The notes under the pieces are model-generated. The model worked only from the letters and a program-made list of their open reading frames with translations. It did not search any database and was not told where the DNA came from. DNA of 32,571 nt from an uncultured Bacteroidales bacterium. Lineage in GTDB: Bacteria; Bacteroidota; Bacteroidia; Bacteroidales; Bacteroidaceae. The stretch covers positions 1 to 32,571 of the forward strand of contig CALKIW010000072.1 of NCBI GenBank assembly GCA_937995875.1, in the 5' to 3' direction. This document shows positions 23,384-32,490 of the stretch, in pieces. Both the position numbers and the translations under genes were made by a program. Numbering within the stretch: position 1 is the stretch's first letter; each line of letters opens with the position of its first letter.

Positions 23384-24820
23384 TCAAGGTTTTATATATT
23401 CATAAGCACCAATATCCGGATGTTCGTCTCGTGTCCGACCGTCCCTGTCAATCGGCTGAGCAGTCGCAGCGTCGGCTTTGTTGATGGCCGAAGATATGCT
23501 GTCCAGACGAAAATCATAGCGCAGGTTTTTTGTATCCATACGCACGAAATGTTTCTCTCCGCTGCTCACCGTGTCTTTAATATTTTCGAACACTACATTT
23601 ACAAAATGCACACTGTCTGCCGTCTCCACCTTAGGGGTTCTAATCAAACTATGAGCAAAATCAAAGTTGAACTTTGCCGTAGAGTCTGTCCGCTCACCCA
23701 TCAGTTGGTCGTCGGCATAACCCGTGATCAGCGTGTTGTCCACCTTCAGACGCTGCAACGGATGCTTACAGGTGAAACGCAGTGCCACACCACGATTGGG
23801 ATCAAACGGATAAAACTGTGCCAGCGTGCAGTTGTTCATGGTCACATCGCCACCATTCACCAGCACGCAATCTTTAAGAGTATTGGTTATCTGCGTGTTA
23901 TATAAGTTCACCTTTGCATTGTTTGTCACCATTCCATAGCCTTGACAGTTGTGTATGGTCACATTCCGGAACGTCAGTTTTTGCTCGACCACATTCGCGG
24001 AATCCACCACCACGCCGTGATAAGTGCTGTGAATATCGGTAAACTCCAGTTCGTTCTGTTTCGACGATGGATAGAAACGCACCCCCTGCCACTGTCCGGG
24101 CACAAAATCGTAAGGCAGATAATCAAACATCCTGTCTATTCTGTCACCACGCAGCACTACATTCCGCTCGGCCGTGCCGTTGCATTTCAATCGGCCGTAG
24201 ACATTGATTCCCGCATCATTATGAAAATACAACGTTGTTCCGGCAGCTATAGTGAGCGTCGCCGCGCTGTCCACCGTGATGCCTCCATAGATAACGATGG
24301 GGCGTTCCGGGCTATCAATGGTCGAATCTTTGCCAATGTTCACATTCTTCCACAAGGTGGCATCCCATGCATAAGCCTTTAGATTGACACGCTGCTCCAC
24401 ACCGCTTTCCAACGTGAAAACAAGGTCGTCCTCATTGACCTGAGGTGCCTGCTGATGGTTGATGGGAGAAGTAAGCTCCACTAAAACCCGTATGCTGTCT
24501 TTGTTTCTCACCTCCACATCGCGCGTCTCATAGTTTTGATCTTCTCCGAGATACACACCATCCACATTCACTCTGAATCCCGAATCTCCGCCGCGTGCAA
24601 GTCTCACGGATTGGCAACGCAGCCCATCCCCTGAATGATTGAATACCCAGAGCGACCGCGTTGTGGAAGGCACATTGCTGAATACTGTGTCCAGCTTCAC
24701 CGTGTCTGCAGAGAATGTGAGCAGACGCGACGGCGAACTGCTGAAGCTGTCGTCGTCGGAACACGAGGCCATGATGCCCAGTGCCATGCCTGCCGTCAAA
24801 AGCAAGTGTTGTACTTTCAT
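23384..24820 (-). CDS. right-handed beta-helix lipoprotein
   Basis: 478 residues. The signal peptide ends in a lipobox MASC (acylated Cys20) and is followed by an Asp/Ser-rich linker. Residues about 30-170 are an all-beta region (SRLLTFSADTVKLDTVFSNV, then DSIRVLVELTSP). Residues about 175-450 contain parallel beta-helix rungs: VIYGGITVDSAATLTIAAGTTLYF, INVYGRLKCNG, FTDIHSTYHGVVVDSANV, LTFRNVTIHNCQGYGMV, VNLYNTQITN, VTMNNCTLAQF. It ends with DGRTRDEHPDIGAYEY, the typical finish of Bacteroidetes pectin-lyase-fold surface proteins. Probably on the cell surface or in the outer membrane; the ligand and any enzyme activity are unknown. Confidence 0.85.
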   Translation of the reverse strand: MKVQHLLLTAGMALGIMASCSDDDSFSSSPSRLLTFSADTVKLDTVFSNVPSTTRSLWVFNHSGDGLRCQSVRLARGGDSGFRVNVDGVYLGEDQNYETRDVEVRNKDSIRVLVELTSPINHQQAPQVNEDDLVFTLESGVEQRVNLKAYAWDATLWKNVNIGKDSTIDSPERPIVIYGGITVDSAATLTIAAGTTLYFHNDAGINVYGRLKCNGTAERNVVLRGDRIDRMFDYLPYDFVPGQWQGVRFYPSSKQNELEFTDIHSTYHGVVVDSANVVEQKLTFRNVTIHNCQGYGMVTNNAKVNLYNTQITNTLKDCVLVNGGDVTMNNCTLAQFYPFDPNRGVALRFTCKHPLQRLKVDNTLITGYADDQLMGERTDSTAKFNFDFAHSLIRTPKVETADSVHFVNVVFENIKDTVSSGEKHFVRMDTKNLRYDFRLDSISSAINKADAATAQPIDRDGRTRDEHPDIGAYEYIKP

Positions 24821-25134
24821 TGCTTTAACAACGAAAAAAACATGGCATTATTGTATATAAAACCCCTGCAATATCCATAATGTATCATTGACGCTGCTAT
24901 ACCTTGTCAAGAAAGCAACAATCAATCCGCCCGTTTACACCTATGTTTCTCTTTGTTGGAGAGAGCATAAATTCCGGAAATATATCATTACAAAAGCCCG
25001 TCACAGAATCGATTATTTGAAAACAGATTTATAGTTGATGGAAATTTCCCCAAAATAAGCACGTTTACATATATCTCTACTAATCAATATGTTACAATGA
25101 CAATACATCATTATTCTTTAATTTCGTTTCCCCA

Positions 25135-25330
25135 ACAGGTGCGATTAAGGCTCATCCGCACTGCCGTTAAGCCTCAATCATAATCCGGTTAGAGTGTAGT
25201 GACAGTGTGGTTAAAGTCGATACGCATGACCACTAAGGTTTAACCGCCATGAGAGTTGCAAAAAAATATTGTTACATTGTGTGAATAGCTGCGGAAACAT
25301 AGCCCTTTTTGCGCTATAATGAAAATTTCG
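25135..25330 (+). repeat. interspersed intergenic repeat element, copy 3 (five units plus box)
   Basis: Units at 25142-25163, 25164-25185, 25186-25208, 25209-25230 and 25231-25253 follow the same CGATTAAGG/CCGTTAAGC-type opening as copies 1 and 2, then the box AAACATAGCCCTTTTTGCGC lies at 25295-25314. The upstream CTGATAATCAG and CCGTCCGAAAT parts are not recognisable here, so this copy is more diverged. It sits in the 1,169-nt gap between two divergent genes. A further part-box (AAGCACTTTTGCG...TATAAT) is at 25454-25476. Confidence 0.6.
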
Positions 25331-25989
25331 AGAGCACCTTTTTTATGACTTTTTCTTGTCACTTATGAATTTGGAAAGGGTAACGGCTATAACAGCCTGA
25401 CACAAATTTGTTGTCTATTTAACGATGGGCATCATACGTAGTGACCATCATTTTAAAGCACTTTTGCGTTATAATATTCATCACGTTTGTTTTCAGAAAA
25501 ATGTGAAAACACTCCCGATTTTAAATATTTTTTCGTACTTTTGTAAGTAAAGCAAACCATTTTTCTATTCACAAGCAGGTGTTCTCAACCATTTGCTACT
25601 ATGTTTGCGTATGATTTTATGGTCTGCCTACCATCATTGAAGATCATGTACAACAGTGATGTCCCGAATCAATGACGGCAGAATGGCGAAAAAGAAATGT
25701 GAACATGGTGACAGAAATGAAGACGGAAAGATGCCTCATGGCATACGTCTCATTCCATACACCCACTTCAAAGGTTGCTTTGTTTCTGTGAAAGCCCATG
25801 CGCCTATCTATTATAAACGCTCTTGTTGGAAATTCGTCAGCCGGGCCTTTCTCTTTTCAGAAAGACACAATCTGACATTTTTTTGGTTTTCACAGGGAAC
25901 ACATACGCCGGAGAATTGCTAACGCGTCTCGCAAGTATAGGTTCTTTCCTCGTATGTCATTTTGTATAAACTTAAAATAAAATATAACG
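25331..25989. other. long leader region before the trehalose operon
   Basis: No convincing gene. A TACTTTTG -7 box lies at 25536-25543 without a matching -33 box, which would give a leader of about 440 nt; a weaker TCATTTTG at 25958-25965 would give a short one. A TTG-free 88-codon frame at 25656-25922 has no start context or family. Between 24821 and 25134 I see nothing beyond A/T-rich sequence. Confidence 0.3.
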
Positions 25990-28164
25990 ATGAAACTCAT
26001 TATTGTATCAAATCGTTTACCCGTTAAGGCAAAGGAAACAAGTCAAGGACACCTTGAGTTTGAACGGAGTGAGGGCGGACTGACTACCGGTTTAAGCTCG
26101 CTGGACTCAGAGTACGAGCAGCACTGGATTGGCTGGCCGGGTATCAATCCCAGAAAAAAGTCTGCCATGCAGGAAATAAAAACATCATTGGAAAAGTTGA
26201 ACTACCATCCGGTGTTTCTCTCCACCACCCAATACAGCAACTATTATGAGGGCTATAGCAACAGCACGCTATGGCCGCTCTGCCATTATTTCTTCCCCTA
26301 TTCGCGGCAGAAAAGGAAATTTTGGGAGGCCTACAAAGAGGTGAACGCCCTGTTTTGCAAAAAAGTGATGCAGATTGCAGACAGTGAGAGCGTGGTGTGG
26401 GTGCAAGATTATCAGCTGATGCTGCTGCCACAGATGCTGCGTAAAGCAAACGAGAAACTGCGCATCGGCTATTTCCACCACATCCCCTTCCCGTCTTACG
26501 AGCTGTTCCGGGTGCTCCCCGAACGGTCACAGCTGCTTGAGGGATTGCTCGGCGCCGACCTCGTGGCTTTCCATACGCACGATTATATGCGCCATTTCAT
26601 CAGTGCCGTGGAACGCACGCTGCATCGCGAGTTCCATCTCAACGAGGTGATGGTGGGTAACAGAGCCGTACACGTGGAAGCCCTTCCGATGGGTATCAAC
26701 TATGACTTATACAGCAAGGCTCACAAGAGCAAGGCTGTAAAAGCATCCATCAAGAAGATAAAGGCCCAGTTCACCAACCGCAAGCTCATCTTGTCGGTTG
26801 ACCGTCTGGACTACAGCAAGGGCATATTCCATCGGCTTGTGGGATTTGAGAGTTTTCTCATACAGCATCCTGAATATCACGGCAAAATCGTGATGGCCAT
26901 GATTGTTGTGCCTTCAAGAGACAAAGTGGAACGTTATGCCGAAATGAAACGCAAGATTGACGAGCGCATCAGTATCATCAATGGCAAGTATGCACAGGTG
27001 GGATGGACTCCCGTGTGCTACTACTATCACAGCTTCCCGTTCGAAGATTTGGTAGCCATGTATTCGCTGGCCGACATCGCCTTAGTGTCGCCCCTGCGCG
27101 ACGGCATGAACCTCGTAGCCAAAGAGTACATTGCCACCAAACAAAAATCAAACGGAGTGTTGATCCTGAGTGAAATGGCCGGAGCGGCCGCAGAGCTTAG
27201 TGAGTCGATTCTGATAAATCCCAACGACCCCGATCAGATTGCTTCGGCCATTTACCAAGCTATCTCCATGCCTGAGGCGGAGCAAAAACGACAGTTGAAA
27301 CGAATGCAGCAAAAGGTGGCCATGCAAACTGTGAACAAATGGGCCAACGACTTTATAACCGAATGGAAGAGTGTGGCAGACCGTAACAGACTGCTGAATG
27401 AGAAGTATCTGACAGAGCCGCACAGCATGGAAGTGGTACGGCAATACCAAAACGCTGAGCGCAGACTGATCATGCTCGACTACGACGGCACACTGGTGGG
27501 ATTTAAAGACGACCCCATGGATGCTGCCCCAACGCCGGAGCTTTTGAAGCTGTTGCAAAGTTTTTGCAGCGACCATCGAAACAAGGTTGTTATCATCAGC
27601 GGACGAAACAGGCATACGTTGGAACAATGGTTTGGCTCCATCCCCAACCTCGCACTGTCGGCCGAACACGGCGCCTGCTACAAGGAGCAGGGAACATGGC
27701 ACAACAATGTGGAAGAATTGGAGTGGGACGAGAACATCCTTGCAACCATGCAGGCCTTTGCGCGCAAGACACCGGGTGCCTGGATAGAACACAAGGATGT
27801 GGCGTTGGCATGGCATTACAGAGAGGTGGACCCCTGGATGGGAATGTTAAGAGCCAAGCAACTGATGCAGGACCTGTTCCCAATATGCTCGGCTATCAAC
27901 CTGCAGATTCTCAACGGGAATAAAGTGGTAGAGGTGAAACCCAATAATTTTTCAAAGGGTACCGAGGCCGAGCGACTGACAGCTCAAAACAGTTATGACT
28001 TCATGCTGGCCATAGGCGATGATGTAACCGATGAAAGCATGTTCCGCAGCCTACCTCAGGATGCCATCACCATCAAGGTGGGGCATATCAGCGACGAAGC
28101 GAGATACTGCCTTCGTACACAAAAGGAGGTGACTCCTTTTCTAACAAGATTATCCAAAGCATAA
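25990..28164 (+). CDS. otsAB: fused trehalose-6-phosphate synthase / trehalose-6-phosphate phosphatase
   Basis: 724 residues carrying both trehalose steps. Residues 1 to about 455 are a GT20 synthase (UDP-glucose plus glucose-6-phosphate to trehalose-6-P): IIVSNRLPVKAK, WIGWPG, ALWPL-type LWPLCHYF, VWVQDYQLMLLPQMLR, IGYFHHIPFPSYELFRVLP, RLDYSKGI, LRDGMNLVAKEYIA. Residues about 490-724 are an HAD phosphatase: LDYDGTL (Asp497, Asp499), SGRNRHTLEQWF, AEHGA, and GDDVTDESMF at 676-685. Bifunctional fusions of this kind are known in Bacteroidota and in plants and fungi. Trehalose is a stress and osmoprotectant. First gene of a pair with the GH15 enzyme, 10 nt apart. Confidence 0.95.
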   Translation: MKLIIVSNRLPVKAKETSQGHLEFERSEGGLTTGLSSLDSEYEQHWIGWPGINPRKKSAMQEIKTSLEKLNYHPVFLSTTQYSNYYEGYSNSTLWPLCHYFFPYSRQKRKFWEAYKEVNALFCKKVMQIADSESVVWVQDYQLMLLPQMLRKANEKLRIGYFHHIPFPSYELFRVLPERSQLLEGLLGADLVAFHTHDYMRHFISAVERTLHREFHLNEVMVGNRAVHVEALPMGINYDLYSKAHKSKAVKASIKKIKAQFTNRKLILSVDRLDYSKGIFHRLVGFESFLIQHPEYHGKIVMAMIVVPSRDKVERYAEMKRKIDERISIINGKYAQVGWTPVCYYYHSFPFEDLVAMYSLADIALVSPLRDGMNLVAKEYIATKQKSNGVLILSEMAGAAAELSESILINPNDPDQIASAIYQAISMPEAEQKRQLKRMQQKVAMQTVNKWANDFITEWKSVADRNRLLNEKYLTEPHSMEVVRQYQNAERRLIMLDYDGTLVGFKDDPMDAAPTPELLKLLQSFCSDHRNKVVIISGRNRHTLEQWFGSIPNLALSAEHGACYKEQGTWHNNVEELEWDENILATMQAFARKTPGAWIEHKDVALAWHYREVDPWMGMLRAKQLMQDLFPICSAINLQILNGNKVVEVKPNNFSKGTEAERLTAQNSYDFMLAIGDDVTDESMFRSLPQDAITIKVGHISDEARYCLRTQKEVTPFLTRLSKA

Positions 28165-28174
28165 AAATCAATAT

Positions 28175-29959
28175 ATGAATAAAAACTTAAATTACGGTAT
28201 TGTGGGCAATGGCAGAACGGCAGCCCTTATTTCGGAAAAAGGCTTTGTAGAATGGCTGTGTCTGCCCCACTTCGACTCGTCATCCTGTTTTGCAGCTCTG
28301 CTCGACAATAAAATAGGAGGACGATTCGGACTGGAGGTTGTAGGCGACTATGATATCAGTCAGAACTATATTCCGCATACCAATATCCTCACAACGCATT
28401 ATGTTTCGGACGAGGCGGAATTCACGATCTACGATTTCATGCCCTGCTATTATCATGACGGAACATCAAATATCTACAATCCCAGTGAACTGTATCGTTA
28501 CATCAGGTATATCAGGGGAATTCCCCGGTTTTCGGTGGTCTATGATCCACGCCCGGATTATGCCCGAGGCGAGTGTGTGCTCAAAATTCAGCGCCGTCAC
28601 ATTGAGTCTTACTCCACATCGAACATCAAAGACAGGCAGTATCTCTACTCATCCATACCGCTCGAAAGTATCATGGGGCAAGAAATAATTACGCTGGAGA
28701 AAGATGAGTTCTTCTTGTTCGCTTCCAATGAGAAGCTCTCCGAGATCAATCTGGAACACGAAAAAACTGAATATTGCAGGACAATGGTGTTTTGGATCAA
28801 CTGGTCGGAACAAACCAAGAAATACACCCTCTACAACGATGTCTTGGAGCGCAGCCTGCTCACGTTGAAGCTGCTGTCGTTCCATAACGGTGCCATCATG
28901 GCTGCACTCACCACGAGTTTGCCTGAAACCATAGGAGAAACGCGCAACTGGGACTATCGTTTCTGTTGGCTCCGCGATGCTTCCATGTCTATCGAGACGC
29001 TTGTCAAAATGGGACATACACGTTCGGCCAAGCGATTCATGCAGTTTGTGAGATCATCCTTTGTGGCCAACCACGACTCCTTTCAGATTATGTATGGCAT
29101 ACGGGGAGAGCGCAAACTGCACGAGGAGGAACTCTCCCACCTCTGCGGATACGAAAATTCAACACCGGTAAGAGTGGGTAACGCGGCCTATCATCAGAAA
29201 CAAAACGACTCCTACGGTTATCTCATGAACCTCATATATCAATACTTCACCCTGCTGCCCAACCGTCAGGAGGATTTGGAAGATATTTGGGACATGGTGA
29301 AAAACCTTATGGTGACCGTAAAAAAAGAGTGGAAGAAACCCGACAAAGGCATTTGGGAGATTCGGGGCAAAGCCCAACACTTCGTGTCGTCCAAGGTGAT
29401 GTGTTGGGTCGCATTAGACCGGGGATGGCGCATTGCCGACCTCTTGGGAATGAACGAAGAAGCCGACGCGTGGCGCAAGGAAGCCGATGCAGTGAAAGCA
29501 GATGTGATGAAGAAAGGATGGAACGAGGAATTGCAGAGCTTCACTCAAACCTACAACAACACGTTTATGGATTCATCGCTGCTGCTCATGGAGGAATATG
29601 GATTTATCGATGGGAAAGATCCAAAATACAAAAGCACCGTAAAGCGGGTAAAGCAAGAGCTCTTGCATCATGGATTGATGTACAGATATAAGGCCCCCGA
29701 CGACTTCGGCACGCCTAAATCGGCCTTTACGCTGTGTACATTCTGGCTCATCCGTGCCATGTATGTTACCGGAGAAAAGACAAAAGCACGTAAGTTGTTC
29801 GATAATTTGCTCAGTTATGCCAACCATTTGGGACTATTCAGCGAAGACATAGACTTCAAGACCAAAAGACTGCTGGGTAATTTCCCACAAGCCTATTCGC
29901 ACCTGGCACTCGTAAACACGGCTTTGTTATTTACGGAAGAGGTCAAAAAAACATTCTGA
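28175..29959 (+). CDS. GH15 glucoamylase / trehalase-like enzyme
   Basis: 594 residues. N-terminal beta domain begins GIVGNGRTAALISEKGFVEWLCLPHFDSSSCFAALLD, the standard start of bacterial GH15 proteins. The (alpha/alpha)6 catalytic domain begins near 255 with ETRNWDYRFCWLRDASMSIET (255-275, read in pieces of no more than 20), the first catalytic-site region, and continues to CTFWLIRAMYVTGE, which holds the family tryptophan and nearby acid. No signal peptide, so cytoplasmic. Some GH15 members hydrolyse trehalose; its position 10 nt after otsAB makes trehalose or a related glucoside the likely substrate, but glucoamylase activity is not excluded. Confidence 0.88.
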   Translation: MNKNLNYGIVGNGRTAALISEKGFVEWLCLPHFDSSSCFAALLDNKIGGRFGLEVVGDYDISQNYIPHTNILTTHYVSDEAEFTIYDFMPCYYHDGTSNIYNPSELYRYIRYIRGIPRFSVVYDPRPDYARGECVLKIQRRHIESYSTSNIKDRQYLYSSIPLESIMGQEIITLEKDEFFLFASNEKLSEINLEHEKTEYCRTMVFWINWSEQTKKYTLYNDVLERSLLTLKLLSFHNGAIMAALTTSLPETIGETRNWDYRFCWLRDASMSIETLVKMGHTRSAKRFMQFVRSSFVANHDSFQIMYGIRGERKLHEEELSHLCGYENSTPVRVGNAAYHQKQNDSYGYLMNLIYQYFTLLPNRQEDLEDIWDMVKNLMVTVKKEWKKPDKGIWEIRGKAQHFVSSKVMCWVALDRGWRIADLLGMNEEADAWRKEADAVKADVMKKGWNEELQSFTQTYNNTFMDSSLLLMEEYGFIDGKDPKYKSTVKRVKQELLHHGLMYRYKAPDDFGTPKSAFTLCTFWLIRAMYVTGEKTKARKLFDNLLSYANHLGLFSEDIDFKTKRLLGNFPQAYSHLALVNTALLFTEEVKKTF

Positions 29960-30018
29960 AATGCAATTACAACACGCCGAGAACAAAGTGTGACAGCAAC
30001 AGGAATACACTAAAACTG

Positions 30019-30059
30019 CAAGACCGCAATATCTCTTTGAAGAGCTTATTGCGGTCTTG
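30019..30059. terminator. bidirectional terminator between the trehalose operon and copA
   Basis: CAAGACCGCAATA (30019-30031) pairs with 30047-30059 and an inner CTCT-TTGA-AGAG stem extends the hairpin; TTGTTC follows on the + strand. It separates the GH15 gene and the convergent copA gene. Confidence 0.75.
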
Positions 30060-30064
30060 TTGTT

Positions 30065-32110
30065 CTACCTCGTGTATTTCAAACGGAGGCTGTTGAGCAC
30101 TACACTTATACTCGAAAAGGCCATCAGAGCTGACGCCCACATTGGAGTGATTTGGAAATGAATGTCGAAAAGATAGAGCAATCCGGCAGCCAAAGGTATG
30201 CTGACGATGTTGTAGACGAATGCCCAAAATAGGTTTTGCCAAATCATCTGGACAGTTTTACGGCTCAAATTCACTGCATCGGGAATTGTCCGGAGATCGT
30301 CTCCCATGAGGGTTACTTGGGCCACATCCATCGCGACGTCGGTCCCCTTGCCAACAGCAATGCTCACATCGGCATGGGCAAGAGCCTGAGTGTCGTTGAT
30401 ACCGTCGCCAATCATAGCTACACAGTTACCTTCTGCCTGTAGCTTTTTTACCAGATTTTCCTTATCTTGAGGCAATACCTTGCTCTGGAAATGTGTAATT
30501 CCTGCCTTGTCGGCCCAATAACGAACAGCATCATGCTTATCTCCGCTCATCATATAAACCTCAACACCTTGCTGTCTCAGAGCCTGCACAGCCTCGCGGG
30601 CATTGGGTTTCAACGTCTCACGTTCCTCCAACGGCAGACTGTCGGCTTGGGTGAAGTCCACATTTTGGTTAGGAACGGTCAGTGTTCCCGTCTTGTCTGT
30701 TACCAGCACATCTACCTTTCGGAGCCTTTCCAAAGCCGTAGCATCTTTGATCAAGACTTGCTTTTCGGCAGCTTTTCCTATGCCTACCATCAATGCGGTG
30801 GGCGTAGCCAAACCCATCGCACACGGACAAGCCACCACCAACACAGCCACCGCACTCAGTATGGCCTGTGGAAGATAAGCTCCTCCACCTATGAGGTACC
30901 AAGCCACGAAAGTAACAACGGCAATGCCGATTACCACAGGTACAAACACCGATGCTGCCTTATCCACGATGCGTTGCACCGGCGCTTTGGAGCCTTGAGC
31001 CTCTTGTACCATGCGGATAATATGCGCCAAAGCGGTGTTTTCGCCTATTTGGCGTGCACGCATACGCAACTTTCCCTGAATCAAAACAGTGCCGGCCAAC
31101 ACCTCTGAACCTGCCTTCTTTTCAGCAGGAGTTGGTTCTCCCGTTATCATACTCTCATCGACAAAGGCTGCATCGGTCGTCATGAACGAGCCGGCCCACG
31201 TTACTTCTCCATCAACAGGGGCTTTCTCGCCGGCCCAAACTTCCAAGATGTCGCCCTTCTGAATCGTGGAAATAGGCACCTCACAGACTCTCTCTGTCGG
31301 GATTTCCACCCGTTCTCCCTCAACAGAATGAGGGGAATCATGGAGCATGGTTTCCTTTTCACCTTGCGTTCTTCCACTGAAGGAATGATCAACATTAGCT
31401 TCCGGAGAAACGGGAGCAGTTTTCTCACATATCCTTGCGGTCTTCGGCGCCATGCCCATAAGCTGTCGGATGCTGCTTGCTGTGCTGTCTTTGGCTTTTT
31501 CTTCAAGCATTCGGCCAGTAAGGACAAAGGTGATAATCATCACACTGGCGTCATAATAGGTGTGCCATTCGATGCCACGAGCACCCCAAACGTCATCGCC
31601 CCAAAAGGTGTTGAAAGCACTGAAAAGAAAGCTGATGCCTGTAGACAAGGCTACAAGCGTGTCCATATTGGCTGCGCCATGAAGCAACTGTTTCCATGAC
31701 GTCACAAAAAACGGCTTGCCACAATACCATAAATTGGCAAGCGACAACAACAAACACAGTTGGTTGGCCATACCTCTCCCACCCACAGGAATCCATTGCA
31801 TAGAGATGGACATTACCAAAACAGCGATAATCCATGATACGACCGTCTTGCGCCTGAGCAGCGCATATTCCCGTTTCTGGATTTCCTCCGCCGATCGATC
31901 CTTCTCTATCACGAGGTCATAACCAATGTTATTGACTTCCCGCTTCATCGTTTCGAGCGAGATTTTGTCCGGGTCGAAGTCTATCAAAACGCTTCGTCCC
32001 GCCAAATTTACTGTTGCACTCGTGATGCCTTCAAGCGAGTTGAGTTTGCGTTCTACGTTGGCAGAGCATGCAGAACACGCCATACCAACAACAGGAATGG
32101 TTTGTTTCAT
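30065..32110 (-). CDS. copA: CopA-like P1B copper-transporting ATPase with reduced nucleotide-binding domain
   Basis: 681 residues. HMA domain with MACSAC (Cys12, Cys15), TM helices, phosphatase motif TGEP (323-326), intramembrane CPC (428-430), phosphorylation site DKTGT (Asp472), GDGIND (568-573), and YN and MAFSS near the last two helices, as expected of Cu(I) exporters. Two oddities: between Asp472 and Gly568 only 96 residues are present, where CopA proteins have about 195, so most of the N-domain and its HP motif are missing; and a 40-residue Glu/His/Ser-rich insertion (about 230-270) sits in the A-domain. Transports Cu(I) out of the cytoplasm at the cost of ATP. Follows the small HMA gene by 12 nt. 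Confidence 0.85.
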   Translation of the reverse strand: MKQTIPVVGMACSACSANVERKLNSLEGITSATVNLAGRSVLIDFDPDKISLETMKREVNNIGYDLVIEKDRSAEEIQKREYALLRRKTVVSWIIAVLVMSISMQWIPVGGRGMANQLCLLLSLANLWYCGKPFFVTSWKQLLHGAANMDTLVALSTGISFLFSAFNTFWGDDVWGARGIEWHTYYDASVMIITFVLTGRMLEEKAKDSTASSIRQLMGMAPKTARICEKTAPVSPEANVDHSFSGRTQGEKETMLHDSPHSVEGERVEIPTERVCEVPISTIQKGDILEVWAGEKAPVDGEVTWAGSFMTTDAAFVDESMITGEPTPAEKKAGSEVLAGTVLIQGKLRMRARQIGENTALAHIIRMVQEAQGSKAPVQRIVDKAASVFVPVVIGIAVVTFVAWYLIGGGAYLPQAILSAVAVLVVACPCAMGLATPTALMVGIGKAAEKQVLIKDATALERLRKVDVLVTDKTGTLTVPNQNVDFTQADSLPLEERETLKPNAREAVQALRQQGVEVYMMSGDKHDAVRYWADKAGITHFQSKVLPQDKENLVKKLQAEGNCVAMIGDGINDTQALAHADVSIAVGKGTDVAMDVAQVTLMGDDLRTIPDAVNLSRKTVQMIWQNLFWAFVYNIVSIPLAAGLLYLFDIHFQITPMWASALMAFSSISVVLNSLRLKYTR

Positions 32111-32122
32111 GCCCCTTTCGAA

Positions 32123-32338
32123 TTATAGCGTCATTTCATAAGGGCCAACATTGCCCACTGCTTCTTTTATTTGTGCAGGAGATACAACGCTTTCGTCATA
32201 CTGCACAGTTACACTGTTGTGGGCAAGACTCACTTCAACATGGCATACGCCGCCCAGACTTCTCAATGCGTTATCCACGTTTGCCCGACAATGTTCGCAC
32301 TTCATTCCTGTTATAGAAAATGTTCTCGTTGTTTTCAT
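32123..32338 (-). CDS. small heavy-metal-associated (HMA) copper chaperone-like protein
   Basis: 71 residues from ATG 32338 (MKTTRTFSITGMKCEHC). The metal site is GMKCEHC (Cys14, Cys17) and the beta-alpha-beta-beta-alpha-beta ferredoxin-like HMA fold follows (EVSLAHNSVTVQYDESVVS). The 33-nt upstream extension to 32371 encodes MSLYLFLKIEK and is unlike a HMA protein, so the internal ATG is preferred. It probably delivers Cu(I) to the ATPase whose gene begins 12 nt later, in one operon. No CueR or CsoR is next to it. Confidence 0.85.
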   Translation of the reverse strand: MKTTRTFSITGMKCEHCRANVDNALRSLGGVCHVEVSLAHNSVTVQYDESVVSPAQIKEAVGNVGPYEMTL

Positions 32339-32490
32339 TTTTTCAATTTTAAGAAATAAATATAATGACAAACCGCACCCTATGTGTTTTCACCACGAAA
32401 TGGTGCAGGCTCTGTACGTTTTCGACAGTATAGCGCTCGTGGACAGGTACTTAGAAAAGGGGAACTTGGTTAAGGGATGTTTCCCTCATG

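Noticed and set aside
25656..25922. 88-codon frame in the long gap before the trehalose operon
   Set aside because: No family resemblance, weak composition, many rare Cys/His runs, no promoter of its own; better explained as chance open frame in a leader.
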